From the NCBI GenBank assembly GCA_963792405.1, contig CAWBVU010000006.1, positions 992,001-1,056,000 on the forward strand: a DNA stretch of 64,000 nt. Reading direction: 5' to 3'. Of the stretch, positions 43,923 through 52,820 are shown piece after piece. A program made the position numbers and the translations under genes. How positions within the stretch are numbered: position 1 is the stretch's first letter; the number at the start of each line of letters is the position of its first letter. The stretch comes from SZUA-442 sp963792405 (GTDB lineage: Bacteria > Actinomycetota > Acidimicrobiia > Spongiisociales > UBA5794). The notes below the pieces were generated by a model that worked only from the letters and a program-made list of their open reading frames with translations, made no database searches and was not told the origin of the DNA.

Positions 43923-44699
43923 CTACTTCGCCGTGCGGAGGGTGACGTCGCCGGAGAACGACGTGATCGACAGGTTCATCGAACCGACCCGCTCCCCTGC
44001 AGAGGGCTTGATGCGGTTCCGAAAGTCCCCCGACATCGTCTTGACCGCGGCGTTCACCACCATCCCCGAAACCAGCCCGACGGTGACGTCGCCCGACATC
44101 GTCTGGATCTCGAGGTCACTCCCGGAGAACGACCCGATGCGGATGTCGCCCGTCGCAGACTTGACGTGGGCCGCATCGGACACGTCTCCGAGGTAGAGGT
44201 CACCCGCCGCGGTCGACACGTTCACTTCGGACACCCGGTCGACGCGGATGTCACCCCTTGCCGAACTCACCCTGGCGTTGCCGGTCAGCCGGCCGGCTCG
44301 CACGTCGCCCGATCCGACCTTGATCTCCGTCGTGCCGTCGACATCGTCGATCCTCAGGTCGCCGGAGGCGAGGCTGACCTCGAGATCGCGCACGACGAGC
44401 CCCACGACCACATCACCCGCACCGAGGCCCACCGTGAGGTCGGACCGCGATGGCAGGGTGACAACGGTGTCGACGGAGCCGCTGACGAAGCCCCAACGCC
44501 GCCTCGTGCCCGAGGACCGCACCGACACCGCATCCCCCGCCACGTCGACCGTGATCGCGTCCAGGGCGTCGTTCGATCCGCTGAATTGCAGGATGACCCT
44601 CCCATCCTCGCCCTCACGGAACCTCACGTCCCCTGCCTTGAGTTCGAGGGTCACGTGGGGCGTGCCGGTGACCTCGTATGTCTCCGTTCTGTCCGTCAT
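43923..44699 (-). CDS. DUF4097 beta-helix-like protein
   Basis: A 258-residue protein of the DUF4097 type, a ladder of short repeats with a GD motif every 20 or so residues (SLASGDLRIDDV, KVGSGDVRAG, STAAGDLYLG, KSATGDIRIG, TMSGDVTVG, KTMSGDF). The function of the family is unknown; it is often placed next to small regulators. ATG 44699 overlaps the stop of the RHH gene (ATGA), so they are coupled. Confidence 0.85.
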   Translation of the reverse strand: MTDRTETYEVTGTPHVTLELKAGDVRFREGEDGRVILQFSGSNDALDAITVDVAGDAVSVRSSGTRRRWGFVSGSVDTVVTLPSRSDLTVGLGAGDVVVGLVVRDLEVSLASGDLRIDDVDGTTEIKVGSGDVRAGRLTGNARVSSARGDIRVDRVSEVNVSTAAGDLYLGDVSDAAHVKSATGDIRIGSFSGSDLEIQTMSGDVTVGLVSGMVVNAAVKTMSGDFRNRIKPSAGERVGSMNLSITSFSGDVTLRTAK

Positions 44700-45149
44700 G
44701 TCTCGATCGTCCCCTTGAACGTCGCCCTCGACGCACGCTTGCTCGCCTTCGTCGTGCTGGCCAGGGCTCGCACGACGAACGTGTTGATCGAGTCGCCCAT
44801 GTCCTGTGCTGCCGCCTCGATGTCGTCCTTGAGGTCCTCGGGGAGCCGAACGGTCATCCGCGCATCGAGATCCTCCGTGCTGATGGTCGGTGCGGCATCC
44901 TCGGTCGCGGCGGACCAGCAGCGTGGGCTGGCCTGCCGAGAGGACGACGTCGACCCTGCCGTCGGGGAGCTGAGCGCCGATCTCCGCTGCCGCCTGTTCG
45001 GCGAGGGCGAGTCCCGCCTGTCGCAGCGCGGGCTCGATGGAGGCCAGGATCGCCTCCCCCGCCGCCTCGACCGCAGGGTCGTCCCCTGCGAGGCGCAACT
45101 GGCCGTAGATCACGGCGCTGACGCTCCCGATCACACTGTCGATGTCCAT
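44696..45149 (-). CDS. Ribbon-helix-helix (HicB-antitoxin-like) regulator, frameshifted
   Basis: Read through one frameshift this is a protein of about 151 residues of a type common before DUF4097 genes in actinobacteria. The N-terminal part, from ATG 45149, is MDIDSVIGSVSAVIYGQLR to DVVLSAGQPTLLV; the C-terminal ribbon-helix-helix (ARMTVRLPEDLKDDIEAAA, SINTFVVRALA) lies in another frame. The shift is near 44917-44922, where one extra base separates the two. The frame as sequenced continues into DUF4097 instead. It would bind DNA as a dimer; candidate sites lie upstream. Confidence 0.75.
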
Positions 45150-45192
45150 GTCTGTCCTCTCACCCGTCCCCTGCCACGATGTCGCAATGACA

Positions 45193-45315
45193 TCACACTC
45201 GCTCTGCGCTGCCCGTGCCACGCACCAGCCGCATCAGCCGCGAGCCGGAATCGGTCGTCTCGTGGTGGGATTCCCTGATGGCTTCGATCGTCTCTGGGCT
45301 GTTGTACCACAACAT
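45193..45315 (-). CDS. 40-aa small protein with strong RBS
   Basis: A 40-residue ORF below usual cutoffs. ATG 45315 has GGAGGA six bases upstream, and its sequence (MLWYNSPETIEAIRESHHE, then TTDSGSRLMRLVRG) is not low-complexity. It ends 44 bases before the RHH gene and is probably the first cistron of that operon. No family recognised. Confidence 0.5.
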   Translation of the reverse strand: MLWYNSPETIEAIRESHHETTDSGSRLMRLVRGTGSAERV

Positions 45316-45343
45316 CAGCTTCCTCCGCTCTGTGCTGTCGTGC

Positions 45344-45363
45344 TGATGTCATTATGATGTCAT
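45344..45363. promoter_or_regulatory. Direct-repeat operator candidate TGATGTCAT
   Basis: Two copies of TGATGTCAT at 45344-45352 and 45355-45363 spaced 11 bp, and an inverted copy (ATGACATCA) at 45187-45195. Ribbon-helix-helix repressors bind tandem short sites of this sort. TATGAT overlaps the pair and could be a -10 element. Autoregulation of the RHH gene is inference. Confidence 0.5.
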
Positions 45364-45439
45364 ACTGCAACCACGTTGTCAAGCCCCCATGACCCGGGGC
45401 GCATCACGGTCCCTGCGCGATAGGATGGGACCTGTCAAC

Positions 45440-45529
45440 CACACCGGGGAGCTCGGGACACCGGGCTGAGAGGGTGGCACCCGCCACCGACCCGTCGAAC
45501 CTGTCTGGGTAATGCCAGCGGAGGAAGCA
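45440..45529 (+). promoter_or_regulatory. TPP riboswitch (THI element)
   Basis: Contains the conserved ACCGGGGAGC, the CTGAGAGGGTGGCACC core and ACCTGTCTGGGTAATGCCAGCGGAGGA, given here only in part as ACCTG-CTGGGTAATGCCAGCG. The Shine-Dalgarno GGAGGA (45520-45525) is part of the aptamer's 3' end and lies four bases before GTG 45530, so thiamine diphosphate should block initiation directly. Confidence 0.95.
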
Positions 45530-46186
45530 GTGGGAAATCCCCCCACCCCCCACCAGGTTGCGGTGGTCCTCGCGGGAGGATCGATCCGCACCTCACCGAG
45601 CCTTCCTCCCGACGCGCTCGTCGTCGCCGCCGACTCCGGCTACGACCACCGCTCGGTGCTCGGCCTGGACGTCGACGTGCTCGTCGGCGACATGGACTCG
45701 ATCTCACCGGAGGGGCTCGATCATGCGATGCGATCCGGCGTCGCCATCGAGCGATCCAACCCGGACAAGGACGCCACCGATCTCGAGCTGGCGATCACCG
45801 CAGCGACGGCCCGCGGCGCCACCACGCTCATCATCCTCGGAGGTGAGGGGGGAAGGATCGCCCAGCTCCTCGGCAACGCCTTCGGGCTTGCACGCAGCGA
45901 GCTCGACGGCCTCGACATCACCTGGCGCACACGCACGGGGACCATCCGGATCGCCACCGGTCAGCGCCACGTCGTCCTCACCGACCCACCGGGGACGACC
46001 GTCTCGGTCCTGCCGATCGGCGACGCCGTGGGGGTCACGACCGATGGCCTCCGATGGGCACTCGACGATGACGACCTCGGGTCGGGAACGTCACGTGGGA
46101 TCAGCAACGAGGTCATCGACTCCCCCGCGCGTGTCTCGGTGCGGTCCGGCCGCGTGCTCGTGATCTCCGAGGACGGGCCCTCATGA
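45530..46186 (+). CDS. thiN: Thiamine pyrophosphokinase family protein
   Basis: A 218-residue protein from GTG 45530, chosen because the riboswitch's GGAGGA serves it; an ATG at 45512 lies inside the aptamer. Seen: VVAADSGYDH, VGDMDSIS and NPDKDATDLELA, the aspartate clusters of thiamine pyrophosphokinase, which turns thiamine into thiamine diphosphate. It leads the operon thiN-thiB-thiP-thiQ. The stop overlaps thiB (ATGA). Confidence 0.92.
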   Translation: MGNPPTPHQVAVVLAGGSIRTSPSLPPDALVVAADSGYDHRSVLGLDVDVLVGDMDSISPEGLDHAMRSGVAIERSNPDKDATDLELAITAATARGATTLIILGGEGGRIAQLLGNAFGLARSELDGLDITWRTRTGTIRIATGQRHVVLTDPPGTTVSVLPIGDAVGVTTDGLRWALDDDDLGSGTSRGISNEVIDSPARVSVRSGRVLVISEDGPS

Positions 46187-47244
46187 GGGGCCGCACACGG
46201 ACCATCGCGGTCACCGTCCCGATCGTTCTGGCCATCGCCACGCTCGTCGCCGCATGCGGCTCGGATCCATCCTCGGGGGAACCACCGGACGAGATCGTGC
46301 TCCTGACCCACGAGTCCTTCGCCCTGAGCGAGGGGACGCTCGATGCCTTCACCGAGGCCACGGGCGTCGCCGTGGTGGTCCAGACCGCTGGCGATGCGGG
46401 ATCCATGGTGAACGAGGCCATCCTCACGAAGGACAACCCCATCGCCGACGTCGTGTACGGGATCGACAACACCTTCCTGTCGCGGGCGATCGACGAGGGT
46501 CTCTTCGTGCCGCACACGGCGGAGGGCATCCAGTCCGTGCCCGATGGGCTCCGGGTTCCCAACGATCTCGCGACGCCCATCGACTACGGCGACGTCTGCG
46601 TGAACTACGACCTCGACGCCCTTGCGACGCTCGATCTCGCCCCACCGACCACCCTCGACGACCTGACGGCTCCCGCTTTCCGCGACCTCCTCGCCGTCCA
46701 GGACCCCGCGACGTCCTCCCCCGGGTTGGCGTTCCTCATCGCCACCATCGCCACCTATCCCGAAGGCTCCGCCTACGACTGGACGGACTACTGGCGTGAC
46801 CTGTTCGCGAACGGCGTCGAGGTGAGCGCAGACTGGTCGTCCGCGTACTACGGGGAGTTCACGCGGGCCGGTGGGAGCAGACCCCTCGTGGTCTCCTATG
46901 CCTCGTCACCTCCCGCCGAGGTGTTCTTCGGGGACCTGAGCTCCGCTCCGACCGGCGCGATGTCAACTGGCTGCTTCCGGCAGGTCGAGTATGCGGCCGT
47001 TCTGACGGGGACCGAGCACCCCGAGACGGCGGGCGGACTCGTCGACTTCCTGCTGTCCCTTCCCGTCCAGGAGGACATCCCCCTCAACATGTTCGTCTAC
47101 CCGGCGAATCGCACCGCGATCCTTCCCGACGTGTTCATCGAGTACACGGCGTTCCCCGACGAACCCGTCGTCGTGGACCCACACACCATCGACGCCAACC
47201 GTGAACGGTGGATACAGGAGTGGACATCGATCGCCCGCTCATGA
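46183..47244 (+). CDS. thiB: Thiamine ABC transporter substrate-binding lipoprotein
   Basis: A 353-residue lipoprotein (lipobox VAAC, C25) of the ThiB/TbpA family: VYGIDNTFLSRAIDEGLF, PIDYGDVCVNYD, TSSPGLAFLIATIATYPEG shown in part as SSPGLAFL, and FVYPANR near the end. It captures thiamine outside the membrane for ThiP-ThiQ. Overlaps neighbours at both ends by four bases, so expression follows the riboswitch. Confidence 0.93.
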   Translation: MRGRTRTIAVTVPIVLAIATLVAACGSDPSSGEPPDEIVLLTHESFALSEGTLDAFTEATGVAVVVQTAGDAGSMVNEAILTKDNPIADVVYGIDNTFLSRAIDEGLFVPHTAEGIQSVPDGLRVPNDLATPIDYGDVCVNYDLDALATLDLAPPTTLDDLTAPAFRDLLAVQDPATSSPGLAFLIATIATYPEGSAYDWTDYWRDLFANGVEVSADWSSAYYGEFTRAGGSRPLVVSYASSPPAEVFFGDLSSAPTGAMSTGCFRQVEYAAVLTGTEHPETAGGLVDFLLSLPVQEDIPLNMFVYPANRTAILPDVFIEYTAFPDEPVVVDPHTIDANRERWIQEWTSIARS

Positions 47245-48875
47245 GCAGGAGCCCGGCCGGGAAACTCGGCACGGCGGCCATCATGGCCGTGCCGCTCGCC
47301 TTCCTCGGCTACTTCTTCGCCTATCCGCTCATCTCGATCGTGGTGCGCGGATTCACACCGAGCGGAACGATCGACCTCTCCGTCCTCGGCGACGTGCTCT
47401 CCGATGCGACGTTCGCACAGGTCGCGGGCTTCACGCTCCTCCAAGCCGTGCTCTCCACGCTGCTGACGGTGGTCGTCGGCCTCCCCACCGCCTGGGTCTT
47501 CGCTCGGTTCGCCTTCCCCGGCAAGCGAATCCTGTCGGCGATGACCCTGGTCCCGTTCGTGCTGCCGACGCTGGTCGTCGGCACCGCGTTCCTGAACCTG
47601 ATGGGCCCGCGCGGCGTCATCGGCGTCGACCTCACCGGCACCATATGGATCATCCTCATCGCCCACGTCTTCTACAACTTCGCAGTGGTCGTGCGCGGCG
47701 TAGGGACGTTCTGGGCCTCCATCGATCCCGACGTCGAGGACGCCGCCCGCACGCTCGGCGCCTCACGTTGGGTCGCTTTCCGCACCGTCACGCTGCCCCT
47801 GCTCGCCCCGGCGATCGCCTCCACCGCGGCCCTCGTGTTCCTCTTCTCGTTCACGTCCTTCGGTGTCGTGCTGCTGCTCGGCGACCTCACCCACTCGACG
47901 ATCGAGGTCGAGATCTGGCGACAGGCCACGGCCTACCTCCGCCTCGATGTGGCCTCCACGCTCGCCATCCTCCAGATCGTGGGGATCGGGGCGATCCTCG
48001 TCGTGCACGGCATGTTCGAACGACGCGTGCGGACGCAGTTCCGGCGCACGGCGACGCCACCTCGGGCACCCTCGACGCGAGGGCAACGCGTGGCCGTGTC
48101 CTCCATCCTGATCGTGGCCATCGCTTTCCTCGGCGCGCCCCTGGCGATGCTCCTCGGACGGTCGCTCGTCCAACCATCGGGCGGCATCGGCGTCGAGAAC
48201 TACCGGAACCTCGTCGACCTCCCGAGCCTCGCCGCGACGTTCGTCGCCCCATCGGAGGCGATCGGCAACTCATTCCGGTTCGCCATCGCCGCCACGGTCA
48301 TCGCACTCGGGATCGGCCTGCTCGCTGCGATCGCAACGGCTTCGGTCCGGCCCTTCGTCGGCCGAGCCTTCGACGTGTTCGTGATGCTCCCGCTCGGGAC
48401 CTCCGCGGTCACGATCGGGTTCGGATTCCTGATCGCCCTGGACTGGCCCGTCGATCTCCGTACCTCGATCCTCCTCATCCCCATCGCCCACGCCCTCGTG
48501 GGCATTCCGTTCGTCGTGCGCGCCGTGAGTCCCGCGCTCGGCAGCATCCAGCACCAGCTGAGGGAGGCCGCAGCGGTCCTCGGCGCCGATCCGGTCCGCA
48601 GGTTCCTCACGGTCGACCTTCGCCTCGTGGCGAGTTCTGTGGCCGTCGGCGCCGCGTTCGCCTTCGCGATCTCGATGGGCGAGTTCGGGGCCACCACCTT
48701 CATCGCCCGCCCGAGCTCTGCCACCATCCCGATCGCGATCTTCAGGTACCTCGGCCGACCCGGGTCGGCGCCGTTCGGCGCAGCGATCGCCATGAGCGTG
48801 ATCCTCATGCTCGTGACCGCAACCGCCATCGCTGCGATCGACGGCCTCGCACGCAGAACGGGCGAGTCGAGATGA
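47241..48875 (+). CDS. thiP: Thiamine ABC transporter permease
   Basis: A 544-residue double-length permease with about 12 helices in two halves, each having the EAA coupling motif: EDAARTLGASRWVAFRTV and REAAAVLGADPVRRFLTV. This duplicated layout is that of ThiP and iron FbpB permeases; the TPP riboswitch and ThiB decide for thiamine. ATG 47241 overlaps thiB (ATGA). Confidence 0.93.
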   Translation: MSRSPAGKLGTAAIMAVPLAFLGYFFAYPLISIVVRGFTPSGTIDLSVLGDVLSDATFAQVAGFTLLQAVLSTLLTVVVGLPTAWVFARFAFPGKRILSAMTLVPFVLPTLVVGTAFLNLMGPRGVIGVDLTGTIWIILIAHVFYNFAVVVRGVGTFWASIDPDVEDAARTLGASRWVAFRTVTLPLLAPAIASTAALVFLFSFTSFGVVLLLGDLTHSTIEVEIWRQATAYLRLDVASTLAILQIVGIGAILVVHGMFERRVRTQFRRTATPPRAPSTRGQRVAVSSILIVAIAFLGAPLAMLLGRSLVQPSGGIGVENYRNLVDLPSLAATFVAPSEAIGNSFRFAIAATVIALGIGLLAAIATASVRPFVGRAFDVFVMLPLGTSAVTIGFGFLIALDWPVDLRTSILLIPIAHALVGIPFVVRAVSPALGSIQHQLREAAAVLGADPVRRFLTVDLRLVASSVAVGAAFAFAISMGEFGATTFIARPSSATIPIAIFRYLGRPGSAPFGAAIAMSVILMLVTATAIAAIDGLARRTGESR

Positions 48876-49846
48876 GCACCCAGATCCAGGGGTTGTCGGT
48901 CCGCCTCGGGCGCGAGCTCGTGATCGACGACGTCTCCATCGAGATCCCCGGTCGCCAGCGACTCGCGATCATGGGGCCCTCAGGTGCGGGGAAGACGACG
49001 CTCCTGAGGGCGATTGCGGGTCTCGAGCCCCCCTCGGCGGGCAAGATCGTGATCGACGGAAGGGACATCACGCGCGAGCCACCGCATCGCAGGCCCGTCG
49101 GCCTGATGTTCCAGGAGTTCGCCCTCTTCCCCCACCTGTCCGTCGCGGGCAACGTCGACTACGGCCTGCGCATGGCGGGAATGCCCAAGGTCGAACGCCG
49201 CACCACCGTCGATGCGATGCTCGAGCTCGTCGGGCTCTCCGGCTATGGGAGGCGGTCGACCAGCGAGCTCTCCGGCGGGGAACGCCAGCGCGTGGCCCTC
49301 GCCAGGACCCTCGCCCCCGGGCCCGCGCTCGTGCTCCTCGACGAACCACTGGGTTCGGTCGACCTCATGCTGAAGGATGGGCTCCTCGACGATCTGCGCT
49401 CCATCCTCGATCGTGTGGCCGCCACATCGGTCTACGTGACCCATGACCGTACCGAGGCCGAGGCCTTCGCGGACCGTGTGGCGATCATGAAGGACGGACG
49501 GCTCGTGCGATCGGGAACCCCTTCCGGCGTCTGGGACGACCCCGGCACCGAGTTCGTCGCGAGGTTCCTCGGACATGGGGGAATCGTGGATGGGCCCGCC
49601 CTCTCCCTCGGTGCAGGCCAGCACCTGATCCATGCACATGCCGTGACGATCGGTACAGGCCCCCATCGGGGCTCGATCACGTCGTGTACGTTCAGGGACG
49701 GCAGGTACCGGATCGCCATCGACGTCAAGGGCTCCATCGTCGAGGCACTCACCGACCGTCCCATCGCCGAGGGTGACCGGGTGTCGTTCGACTTCCCGTC
49801 CAGCGCCGTGCGCGCGCTCGGCGAGGGGTCCGGAGAATCGCCCTAG
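48872..49846 (+). CDS. thiQ: Thiamine ABC transporter ATP-binding protein
   Basis: A 324-residue ABC ATPase: Walker A GPSGAGKTT, FQEFALFPHLSV Q-loop, LSGGERQR, LVLLDEPLG, and a TOBE-like C-terminal domain. It energises ThiP. ATG 48872 overlaps thiP. Its TAG stop shares CTAG with the convergent isochorismatase-like gene (49843-49846). Confidence 0.94.
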   Translation: MSTQIQGLSVRLGRELVIDDVSIEIPGRQRLAIMGPSGAGKTTLLRAIAGLEPPSAGKIVIDGRDITREPPHRRPVGLMFQEFALFPHLSVAGNVDYGLRMAGMPKVERRTTVDAMLELVGLSGYGRRSTSELSGGERQRVALARTLAPGPALVLLDEPLGSVDLMLKDGLLDDLRSILDRVAATSVYVTHDRTEAEAFADRVAIMKDGRLVRSGTPSGVWDDPGTEFVARFLGHGGIVDGPALSLGAGQHLIHAHAVTIGTGPHRGSITSCTFRDGRYRIAIDVKGSIVEALTDRPIAEGDRVSFDFPSSAVRALGEGSGESP

Positions 49847-50403
49847 CCCGCGACCAGGTCCGTGGTCCTGACGACGCGTCCGAAATCGGCGGCGAGGTTG
49901 AGCGCGGTGTACCTGGCGATCTCCCTTGCCCGATAGACCTTCTTCGTCGGCGTGACGATGTCGAACGTATGGGTCGCATCCTCGACGAAGATCAGGTCGT
50001 ACCCGAGGTCGGAGGCGTCGCGCGCGGTTGTCTCACAGCACATGTTCGTCTGGATCCCACACACGGCCACGCCTGCGATCCCGTTCCCACGGAGCCAGGC
50101 ATGGAGGTCGGGCTCACCCAGGAACGCCGAGTGCACGTTCTTCGTCACGAGCAGGTCGGGCGTGCCGGTGATCACGTCCTTGAAGGCGTTCCCCTTGCTG
50201 CCCGCGGCAAGCGGCGATGATGGCTTCGTCGAGTCGTGCCTGACGAACACCACGGGCCACCCCTGATCGCGCCACGCGGCGATGAGTCGTGCGACGTTCA
50301 TCTCGCAGTCGGGGTTGTTGCGGGGACCCCAATACGCGACGTCGTCAAAACCCTTCTGGACGTCGACCACGACGAGCGCCGTGCTCCCCTCCCAATCGCT
50401 CAC
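49843..50403 (-). CDS. Isochorismatase-like cysteine hydrolase
   Basis: A 186-residue cysteine hydrolase from GTG 50403. The catalytic triad positions are seen: VVVDVQKGF (Asp), LLVTKNVHSAF (Lys) and GIQTNMCCETTARDA (Cys). Members include nicotinamidases and isochorismatase-like enzymes; the substrate is open. GTGA overlap with the upstream fusion gene. Confidence 0.9.
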   Translation of the reverse strand: MSDWEGSTALVVVDVQKGFDDVAYWGPRNNPDCEMNVARLIAAWRDQGWPVVFVRHDSTKPSSPLAAGSKGNAFKDVITGTPDLLVTKNVHSAFLGEPDLHAWLRGNGIAGVAVCGIQTNMCCETTARDASDLGYDLIFVEDATHTFDIVTPTKKVYRAREIARYTALNLAADFGRVVRTTDLVAG

Positions 50404-51434
50404 ATCGACCCCCGATCGGACACGTCGGCCCATCGCGCTCCACTGGCGGCGATGAGGCGTTCCAGCGAGACCGGATACACCGTATCCGGTGTTCCCCCCG
50501 CCGACCAGACCCAACGGTAGCGGGCCAGGGTGGCGTCTGCGAGCACGGCGATCGGGGATGCGTGCCCCACTGCGGGCGTGCCGCCCGCCACGTAGCCGGT
50601 GACCTGACGCACCGTCTCGAGGGGAGCCGGCCGAGCGGAGTGTCCTCCCATGGCGTGGGCGAGCCGCCGTTCATCGACGCGATGGTCACCCGAGCAGATG
50701 ACCATCACCGGACGATCGTCCACGAGGAACACGAGGCTCTTCGCGATCTCGCCGAGATCCGCGCCCACGGCCGCTGCGGCGTCGCGAGACGTCTTCGTGC
50801 CCTCGGGGAATCGCACCATCGACGCCGCGATCCCACGGGCGACGGCCGCGTCGACCACGGCGAGCGCGCTGACCGGGAGATCGTCCCCGACGCGGCGCAC
50901 CCCTGTCTCGGTGGCGATCCACTGCACGCGTTCATCGTGGGGCTGCGCCGGCACCAGGTCGACCACGGCGTCGTCGACCGCCACTCCGACACGCACCACC
51001 CCCCGCGGAAGGGTTGCGAGCAGCCTGTCGTACATCCCACGCCCCCATCCGATCCGCCCACCGAGGCGGTCGAACACGAGGCCGGGCACGAGAACGACAT
51101 CGATGGCGTCCATCGGGAACGGCTCGCCGTCGCGGGATGGCTCCAGAAAGCCGAACGGATGGCGCTCGAGGACGGCGGATGAGAGGTCGTGCAGCGTGAG
51201 GGCGTCACCCTGCTCGGTCCGCGGCACGAGGACTCGACACCGAGCAAGGCCGGTGAGCTCGGACAGGTCGAGTTCGCCCCCCATCGCGAGGTACGACGCC
51301 ACGATGCCGCGCATCGGAGGCCACGCGACGAGGGCGTCGACGACCGCATCGGACTTCGAGGCTCTCTCGATCGACCGTGCCCACGTGCGCCACTGTGCCT
51401 TCGATGCATCCGGGTGCGGTATCGGCGACGACAT
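50400..51434 (-). CDS. Fusion of 5-formyl-THF cyclo-ligase and YbaK/ProX-type deacylase
   Basis: A 344-residue protein from ATG 51434. Residues 1 to about 185 match 5-formyltetrahydrofolate cyclo-ligase (MTHFS): VLVPRTEQGD, VLVPGLVFDRLGGRIGWGRG and YDRLLATLPRG. Residues about 190-344 match YbaK/EbsC aminoacyl-tRNA editing domains: AAVGADLGEIAKSLVF, VICSGDHRVDERRLAHAMGG and GTPAVGHASP. Each is complete, so both activities are plausible: folate salvage and mischarged tRNA hydrolysis. I do not know this pairing as standard. It overlaps the isochorismatase-like gene. Confidence 0.85.
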   Translation of the reverse strand: MSSPIPHPDASKAQWRTWARSIERASKSDAVVDALVAWPPMRGIVASYLAMGGELDLSELTGLARCRVLVPRTEQGDALTLHDLSSAVLERHPFGFLEPSRDGEPFPMDAIDVVLVPGLVFDRLGGRIGWGRGMYDRLLATLPRGVVRVGVAVDDAVVDLVPAQPHDERVQWIATETGVRRVGDDLPVSALAVVDAAVARGIAASMVRFPEGTKTSRDAAAAVGADLGEIAKSLVFLVDDRPVMVICSGDHRVDERRLAHAMGGHSARPAPLETVRQVTGYVAGGTPAVGHASPIAVLADATLARYRWVWSAGGTPDTVYPVSLERLIAASGARWADVSDRGSM

Positions 51435-51527
51435 CGGCGCACCATAGACGCGCCCCGCGTTCGGATCGGACAGGTCGATCGACGTTGAGGCGCGGACCAA
51501 GGCAGCGCCGTGGCGTACCATCCGGTG

Positions 51528-52772
51528 ATGGAACGATGGGATGAGCACGAACGCGTCCGGCCGATCCCGATCGATGATCCCGCTGGACTGCAGCAGGACG
51601 CGGATCGGGGGGACGTCGGTGGGGACGACCACACGGCCGGCGTCCCCTCACGCCCATGGCTCCCACTCCTCATCGCGGCACTCGCCGTCGCGATCGTGGC
51701 GGGGACGCTCAGCGTCTACGGAGCGCTTCGGTTCGACGAACCTGAGCCCGACGACCCTGCCGCCTTCAGGCCCGTCGACACGGACGCCGAGGGATCGACG
51801 ACCACCGCCGCTCCCCTCGCACCCACCCTCGGTGAACTGCTCCCGGGTCTGACGGAGCGGCTCACGCTCGTCGCCGTACAGGACGACGCGGTGTGGTCGC
51901 TGCTGTGGGATCCCGACTTCCGGGAACCGAAGGCCGTCCCTCTCGAGCTCGAGTCGACCCCCGCTCGTCGCGTCACGAGGGCGTCCTTCGACAGGGGCAC
52001 CCGCCACCTCGCCGTCGAATCGTGCTCCAGCGAGGGCTGCGACGTGTGGATCGGTTCGTCGACGGACCTCGGGACCGCTCCCGACATCGAGGCGTCGGTG
52101 TCCTCGATCTGGCATTCGCGCGAAGTGGGCCGCATTGCGTGGGTCACCCCGGCTGTGGACTGGAAGGCCGACGTGGACGGGCCCTATGCCGTGTTCACGG
52201 GAACGGTGAACCCGATCTCCCAGGCGATCGACGACGCGACCCAGGAGTTCGCCATGCCGCAGCCCGTTCGCCTCGTGCAGTGGGACTCCCGGGGCTTCGT
52301 CGTGGGGATCGACGGGAGCACGCACGAGACCGTCGCCTTGTCGGCGGACGGCGAGCCGCTGTGGGCGGCCGCAGGGTTCGCGTCGAGCGGGACCGACTCG
52401 GTCGTGGCCATCCTCGACGACGCGGGAGGCTGGACCCTCGTCGACCGCATGACCGGCGCCACGGTCGATGCCGCGTCGTCCGCCGTTCAGCTCGTGTTCG
52501 TGACCACGTCCGACAGCGCAGACCTGGTTGCCCGCCTCACCGAGAGGGACCAGGGGTACTACTCGTTGACCGTCACCGGCGGAGGGCTGTCCGCCCCTCG
52601 AATCGTCACGATCGAGCAACGCTACGCGCCGATCGGCTTCACGGACGATGGGGCGTACTTCCTCTTCCGCGATGACGACGAGACGACCATCTTCGTCAAC
52701 TGGAACCAGGGCTTCGCCCGCGAGGTCGCGGCTCCGGACGGCTACCGGATCATCGGCCTGGACATCGGCTGA
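51528..52772 (+). CDS. Membrane-anchored beta-propeller-like hypothetical protein
   Basis: A 414-residue protein from ATG 51528. A 45-residue cytoplasmic start, one helix (WLPLLIAALAVAIVAGTLSVY), then a long extracytoplasmic region of repeated beta strands (FDRGTRHLAVESC, WDSRGFVVGIDG, SADGEPLWAAAG, FTDDGAYFLFRDDDE) recalling a propeller. No family or catalytic site recognised. It is divergent from the MTHFS-YbaK fusion. Confidence 0.7.
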   Translation: MERWDEHERVRPIPIDDPAGLQQDADRGDVGGDDHTAGVPSRPWLPLLIAALAVAIVAGTLSVYGALRFDEPEPDDPAAFRPVDTDAEGSTTTAAPLAPTLGELLPGLTERLTLVAVQDDAVWSLLWDPDFREPKAVPLELESTPARRVTRASFDRGTRHLAVESCSSEGCDVWIGSSTDLGTAPDIEASVSSIWHSREVGRIAWVTPAVDWKADVDGPYAVFTGTVNPISQAIDDATQEFAMPQPVRLVQWDSRGFVVGIDGSTHETVALSADGEPLWAAAGFASSGTDSVVAILDDAGGWTLVDRMTGATVDAASSAVQLVFVTTSDSADLVARLTERDQGYYSLTVTGGGLSAPRIVTIEQRYAPIGFTDDGAYFLFRDDDETTIFVNWNQGFAREVAAPDGYRIIGLDIG

Positions 52773-52820
52773 GCAGCCTCTACGACGGGGAGTCGAGGCG
52801 TCCGGAGCCGGTGGCCTCGA

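Noticed and set aside
47201..48871. Long plus-strand frame overlapping thiP before thiQ
   Set aside because: Only its last 325 codons (thiQ) are real; the remainder is an R/H/P-rich shadow of thiP.
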